DNA from: Eubacterium sp. AF22-8LB
GTDB lineage: Bacteria > Bacillota_I > Bacilli_A > Erysipelotrichales > Erysipelotrichaceae
DNA length: 31,111 nucleotides
Assembly: GCF_003458715.1 (NCBI RefSeq)
Contig: NZ_QRVI01000027.1
Coordinates: 1-31,111, forward strand
Direction of reading: 5' to 3'
Positions 28,066-31,111 of the stretch are shown here, piece by piece. The notes under the pieces were generated by a model that ran no database searches, was not told the DNA's origin, and saw only the letters and a list, made by a program, of their open reading frames with translations. The position numbers and the translations under genes were made by a program. The number at the start of each line of letters is the position of its first letter. Within the stretch, counting starts at the first letter, position 1.

Positions 28066-29406
28066 ATGACTCGTATTTTAAAAAGAGGACAGAAAACATA
28101 TTTTAAAGAAGATGTTGTAACCTGTTTGGCGGATGAAACCATGCAGAAAGTATTCTCGCAAAGTGAATATGGAAATCGTGTTGTGTTTATGGATGAATTG
28201 CAGGAACAAGCAAAAGAAAGATTCAACATGGACTTTACGAATGAAGATTATGAAATTTTCAAATCACTGATTGCAAAGGATGAATATCTTCTTTCTTTAG
28301 ATGATAATGCAGGCATTTTGGAATCGAAGGCATTAGATATAGTAGTAGGTTATGGACGAGTGAAAGGTGGGGTTTCCGGTTTGTGGGAAAAGGAACAAGC
28401 GGAATACGATCAAAAGGAACAGTTATATGCCGACCTTTTAAAGAAGCATCCAATGAAATACGATGCAAAGTCAGAATGTTTATGGCTACCAGATGGAACT
28501 AAGGTGAACAATGTATTGTCATCTTTGCAGGCGGAATACTATCATGACAATTATCTGTACCATGAAGTGTTTGAACGTATGGCTCAAATAGAATTTGAAA
28601 ACAACTTGAAGAATGAAGTGCTTGACCAGAGCAACGAATACAAATATCAAATGCTTTCCAGATTACAGTGTGATTGTCAATATTTTTTGGGAAATGGAAA
28701 TTGCCATGAAAAACATTTGTGGGCAAACAATCTCGATAATCACATACTGGCAATGAAAATGATCTATGAAAGTTTTGACAAGCAGGACAAGCCTGTATGG
28801 ATAAACAATGAAATGATTGATCTTTACAAAGACCAGATGTGGACAGCTTCTCTTTCAAAACAGGCGAATAGTCTATGCGACAGATTAATGGAATGTTTTG
28901 AAGATATGGACCCGTATGAAGCTATGGATTGCAGGGATATAGATATTGATACGCAAAAACACGCAGTATATGAAGCATTAGTTACAGGAGATACAGACGA
29001 TATCATCACGAACCTTGAGGATTATAAAAGTGCGTGTGCCAGTGGCGATTTAGAGCAATATGATAAAATTCAAAAATTATTGGATGATGTTAAAAAATTA
29101 GAAAAGAATGTAGATTCACACTACGTTAAACGATTTGATCCGCATTACGCAATCTCCATCAGTGATGTTCGTGATATGTTGGAAAAAGGAACAGTAATTC
29201 AATGCAACCATATGCGGGATCCTTCTCATCCTGTACCTGACGGAACACGTGGTGTTGTCGAACAGGTGGATGATGCAGGGCTGGTACATGTGAAGTGGGA
29301 GAATGGCTCTGGTTTGAATCTGGATCCATTAGTAGATGATTTTGAAGTGATCGAGGATGAACTCGATCTAGGCGAAAAACAACAGGAAGATGAATTGGAA
29401 TTATAG
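28066..29406 (+). CDS. LPD11/DUF4314-domain conjugative-element protein (446 aa)
   Basis: A multi-domain cytoplasmic protein. The middle (about 195-270) contains LSRLQCDCQYFLGNGNCHEK, then KHLWANNL and HILAMKMIYESF, the pattern of large polyvalent protein-associated domain 11 (LPD11). The C-terminus (about 355-430) has GTVIQCNHMRDPSHPVPDGT, then GVVEQVDDAGLVHVKWENGSGLNL, a DUF4314 domain. The role in conjugation or host takeover is unknown. Its first codons (MTRILKRGQ) and leader repeat at 30524. It ends in an acidic EDELEL tail. Confidence 0.8.
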   Translation: MTRILKRGQKTYFKEDVVTCLADETMQKVFSQSEYGNRVVFMDELQEQAKERFNMDFTNEDYEIFKSLIAKDEYLLSLDDNAGILESKALDIVVGYGRVKGGVSGLWEKEQAEYDQKEQLYADLLKKHPMKYDAKSECLWLPDGTKVNNVLSSLQAEYYHDNYLYHEVFERMAQIEFENNLKNEVLDQSNEYKYQMLSRLQCDCQYFLGNGNCHEKHLWANNLDNHILAMKMIYESFDKQDKPVWINNEMIDLYKDQMWTASLSKQANSLCDRLMECFEDMDPYEAMDCRDIDIDTQKHAVYEALVTGDTDDIITNLEDYKSACASGDLEQYDKIQKLLDDVKKLEKNVDSHYVKRFDPHYAISISDVRDMLEKGTVIQCNHMRDPSHPVPDGTRGVVEQVDDAGLVHVKWENGSGLNLDPLVDDFEVIEDELDLGEKQQEDELEL

Positions 29407-29432
29407 TTAAGGCAATTTGCCTTAACTGTTTT
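29405..29432 (+). terminator. B palindrome copy 9, intergenic terminator form
   Basis: TTAAGGCAATTTGCCTTAA (29407-29425) flanked by AG and CT, then TGTTTTTA. It abuts the TAG stop. Confidence 0.72.
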
Positions 29433-29456
29433 TATTTAGAAAGGATAGATTAATTT

Positions 29457-30476
29457 ATGAGTAGATGGGATATTTTATTAGATAGAACGAATCAGGCTAA
29501 AATTAAGACTGATTATGTGAACGAGGTAAACAAAGAAAATGAAAAAAAATATTGGAAAGAAAGATGTGACAAGGCTCAGAATAAATTTTTCGATATGATC
29601 AAGGCTGAAGAATTGAAAGAAATTTTTGATTTATTCGCAGCTTTAGGAAAACCACATTATTATTGGAAACATTCGCTTGGTCATTATCCAACTGAAAATA
29701 TGCCACAATGGAAAGATGTTTGCCCAGATTCGAGATGGGAAGGTGGACCTGATTATATGGAAGATCGAGACTTGGACCGAATCGGTATTGGAACAAGAAA
29801 TGCCAGTGGTCGCATGGCTTCCATGCCATGTTTACGCATGAGAATCGACGATCCAGAATGGGGAATGAAATGGAATTATTTATCTGTAGAAATGTATTTG
29901 AATAAGGAAAATCATATCATATCTCATCAGAGTATATATTCATATCATAATGGAGATGGAATGGTCGAATTTAATGCAATTGACGAGAATAAGCGTACTG
30001 GAATTATTTATGAGCACTTTGTTAAAGCATATCCAGAATTTATTAAAAATTTTGAACGGATAGCTGAAAATGAAATTCAGAAAAAGGAAATGTCCCTAGA
30101 AAATATCGAATTGCCAGTATTTCATTCAGAAAAGGATATTTCAGAAGATGTATTGAGTACATTTGAAACATATTGTATCAAAGATGGAGTTTCCTATGCA
30201 ATGAATGAAACAGGGGATGAGCTGTACGCAATCAATTCAAGTCTATCCGATCACGATATAAATATACTTTTAAAGAGTGCAATCAATAAGCATCAGTTTG
30301 ATGCAAGTGACCAGGTATATCTGTATGCAGACGATGACGAGTTGCATTATCATCTGGAAGAATTATTTGACCAGTATTTGGATGCTCCAGATGATTTTGA
30401 TTATGTCAGCGAAGAATTTGAGAATGGTTTGGAACAATATCAGGATGAGCTTGGAAAGAATGAAATGGAATTATAG
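29457..30476 (+). CDS. Conjugative-element hypothetical protein (339 aa)
   Basis: A soluble protein starting MSRWDILLDRTNQAKIKTDY. A helical N-terminus (NEKKYWKERCDKAQNKFFDM) is followed by a Trp/Tyr-rich central domain (GKPHYYWKHSLGHYPTENMP, MRIDDPEWGMKWNYLSVEMY) and an acidic C-terminal domain with ELYAINSSLSDHDINILL and YLYADDDELHYHLEEL. It ends NEMEL, like the EL tail of the preceding gene. Family not recognised. AGAAAGGATAG is the RBS. Confidence 0.7.
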   Translation: MSRWDILLDRTNQAKIKTDYVNEVNKENEKKYWKERCDKAQNKFFDMIKAEELKEIFDLFAALGKPHYYWKHSLGHYPTENMPQWKDVCPDSRWEGGPDYMEDRDLDRIGIGTRNASGRMASMPCLRMRIDDPEWGMKWNYLSVEMYLNKENHIISHQSIYSYHNGDGMVEFNAIDENKRTGIIYEHFVKAYPEFIKNFERIAENEIQKKEMSLENIELPVFHSEKDISEDVLSTFETYCIKDGVSYAMNETGDELYAINSSLSDHDINILLKSAINKHQFDASDQVYLYADDDELHYHLEELFDQYLDAPDDFDYVSEEFENGLEQYQDELGKNEMEL

Positions 30477-30504
30477 TTAAGGCAAATTGCCTTAACTTTT
30501 TTTG
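30475..30504 (+). terminator. B palindrome copy 10, intergenic terminator form
   Basis: TTAAGGCAAATTGCCTTAA (30477-30495) directly after the TAG stop, followed by CTTTTTTT. Confidence 0.78.
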
Positions 30505-30523
30505 CTAGAAAGGAAAATGGTAT

Positions 30524-31084
30524 ATGGCTCGTATTTTAAAAAGAAGTCAAAGAAAGATGGAGTCCGCAATAGATGTACCCACTGAAAGTGAATACAAAGC
30601 ATTTCAGGATTTAAGATCACATCTAATTATGCTGAAAAATGGACTTCCTTATTTTGAAGAAAGCATACATCCAGTAATGGAAGTATTAAAGGTGAAAGAA
30701 AAAATTTTAGATCAGCATAGTAAGGATGCGTATCGCTTAGGGAGTACCTATCAATCAAGACCATTTGAACTTGTTGATACGGCACCTTTGAAAAAAGCTT
30801 TTGAAGCAGACCAGTTTAAACTTCATGGAATGAAAAAAGAAATCAGCAAATGTTCTAAGGAGTTGGAGCATTACAGATACGAATGGCAGACAATTATTAA
30901 ACCTCCAAAGGAAATGCTGAAGGATTTCTTTATTGTACGTGTTTCTCCCGAAGTGAATGAGATATTTAATAAACATATAGATTATTTACAGGATAGATTG
31001 GATCACCTGAAGCTATACGAAAATGGATTCTATCTTGAAAGTTGCAGTTTAAACTGGTACTATGTCAAGAAAAAGGACTCATAA
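30524..31084 (+). CDS. Conjugative-element helical protein (186 aa)
   Basis: Starts MARILKRSQRKMESAIDVPT and is mostly helical with coiled-coil-like stretches (LKKAFEADQFKLHGMKKEIS, KCSKELEHYRYEW). There is no membrane segment. The leader (AGAAAGGAAAATGGTAT) and the first seven codons are nearly the same as those of the 28066 gene, although the proteins differ afterwards. Last complete gene of the window; the operon probably continues to the right. Confidence 0.7.
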   Translation: MARILKRSQRKMESAIDVPTESEYKAFQDLRSHLIMLKNGLPYFEESIHPVMEVLKVKEKILDQHSKDAYRLGSTYQSRPFELVDTAPLKKAFEADQFKLHGMKKEISKCSKELEHYRYEWQTIIKPPKEMLKDFFIVRVSPEVNEIFNKHIDYLQDRLDHLKLYENGFYLESCSLNWYYVKKKDS

Positions 31085-31111
31085 AATAGATAAATTTTAA
31101 ATTTTAATGCT

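Noticed and set aside
17388..30495. B palindromes as a CRISPR array
   Set aside because: Spacing is irregular and large with genes between, and no cas genes are seen.

Overview
The window is AT-rich, has short intergenic gaps, strong GGAGG-type ribosome binding sites and compact intrinsic terminators. The protein families fit a low-GC Bacillota: YtrA-type GntR, fused MacB-like exporter, Y-family polymerase with a YolD-like partner, class B sortase, and LPD11, DUF4314 and DUF3991/Toprim proteins of conjugative elements. Erysipelotrichales-like gut bacteria are a reasonable guess but are not proven by the sequence.

Region 1 (1-11,175) looks like ordinary chromosome with some accessory flavour. 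It has a possible IS21-family end, a GntR/ABC-ATPase/permease operon, a TetR regulator divergent from a large fused ABC exporter, and a tightly coupled operon (GNAT acetyltransferase, 54-aa protein, Y-family polymerase, YolD-like protein). An AraC regulator overlaps a MazG-like pyrophosphohydrolase, followed by a nuclease-associated N-terminal domain without its HNH part, a 28-aa membrane peptide on the minus strand, and a Cys-containing unknown.

Region 2 (11,176-12,073) encodes no convincing protein. It has iteron-like repeats and then about 650 nt that fold into many helices, including a junction with a GAAA tetraloop, and end in a terminator. I read this as a large structured noncoding RNA. 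Size and context recall ROOL RNA, but that name is an inference.

Region 3 (12,074-25,600) is the remarkable part: a mosaic array of very small, mostly membrane-protein genes built from repeated parts. Nine genes carry the same hairpin (A, core TGGCAGTGCTGCCA) 17-20 nt before the start codon. A second 19-nt palindrome (B, TTAAGGCAAWTTGCCTTAA) occurs ten times plus one half copy. In the array B is followed by a fixed leader, then a remnant of the last ~15 codons of a secreted CHAP-domain protein (ending ADEKVVSEV), then a different ~55-60-aa membrane protein. Only one copy of the CHAP gene is intact (17,426). The repeating unit is: small plus-strand gene, convergent overlapping minus-strand gene, divergent Cro/CI-type regulator, B, CHAP gene or its tail, small membrane protein. 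At least five units are recognisable, several decayed. A sortase B, a Phd/PIN toxin-antitoxin pair and a duplicated promoter-plus-terminator hairpin (candidate ~50-nt RNA) lie at the right side. My working hypothesis is a poly-immunity or exclusion array whose effector is the CHAP protein, with orphan immunity-like genes kept after effector loss. No immunity function is shown by the sequence.

Region 4 (25,600-31,111) is the start of a conjugative-element operon. An attenuator-like leader precedes six genes; the last four (26,916 onward) are separated by B palindromes that here carry a T-run and look like terminators. The shared B element suggests that array and operon belong to the same integrated element.
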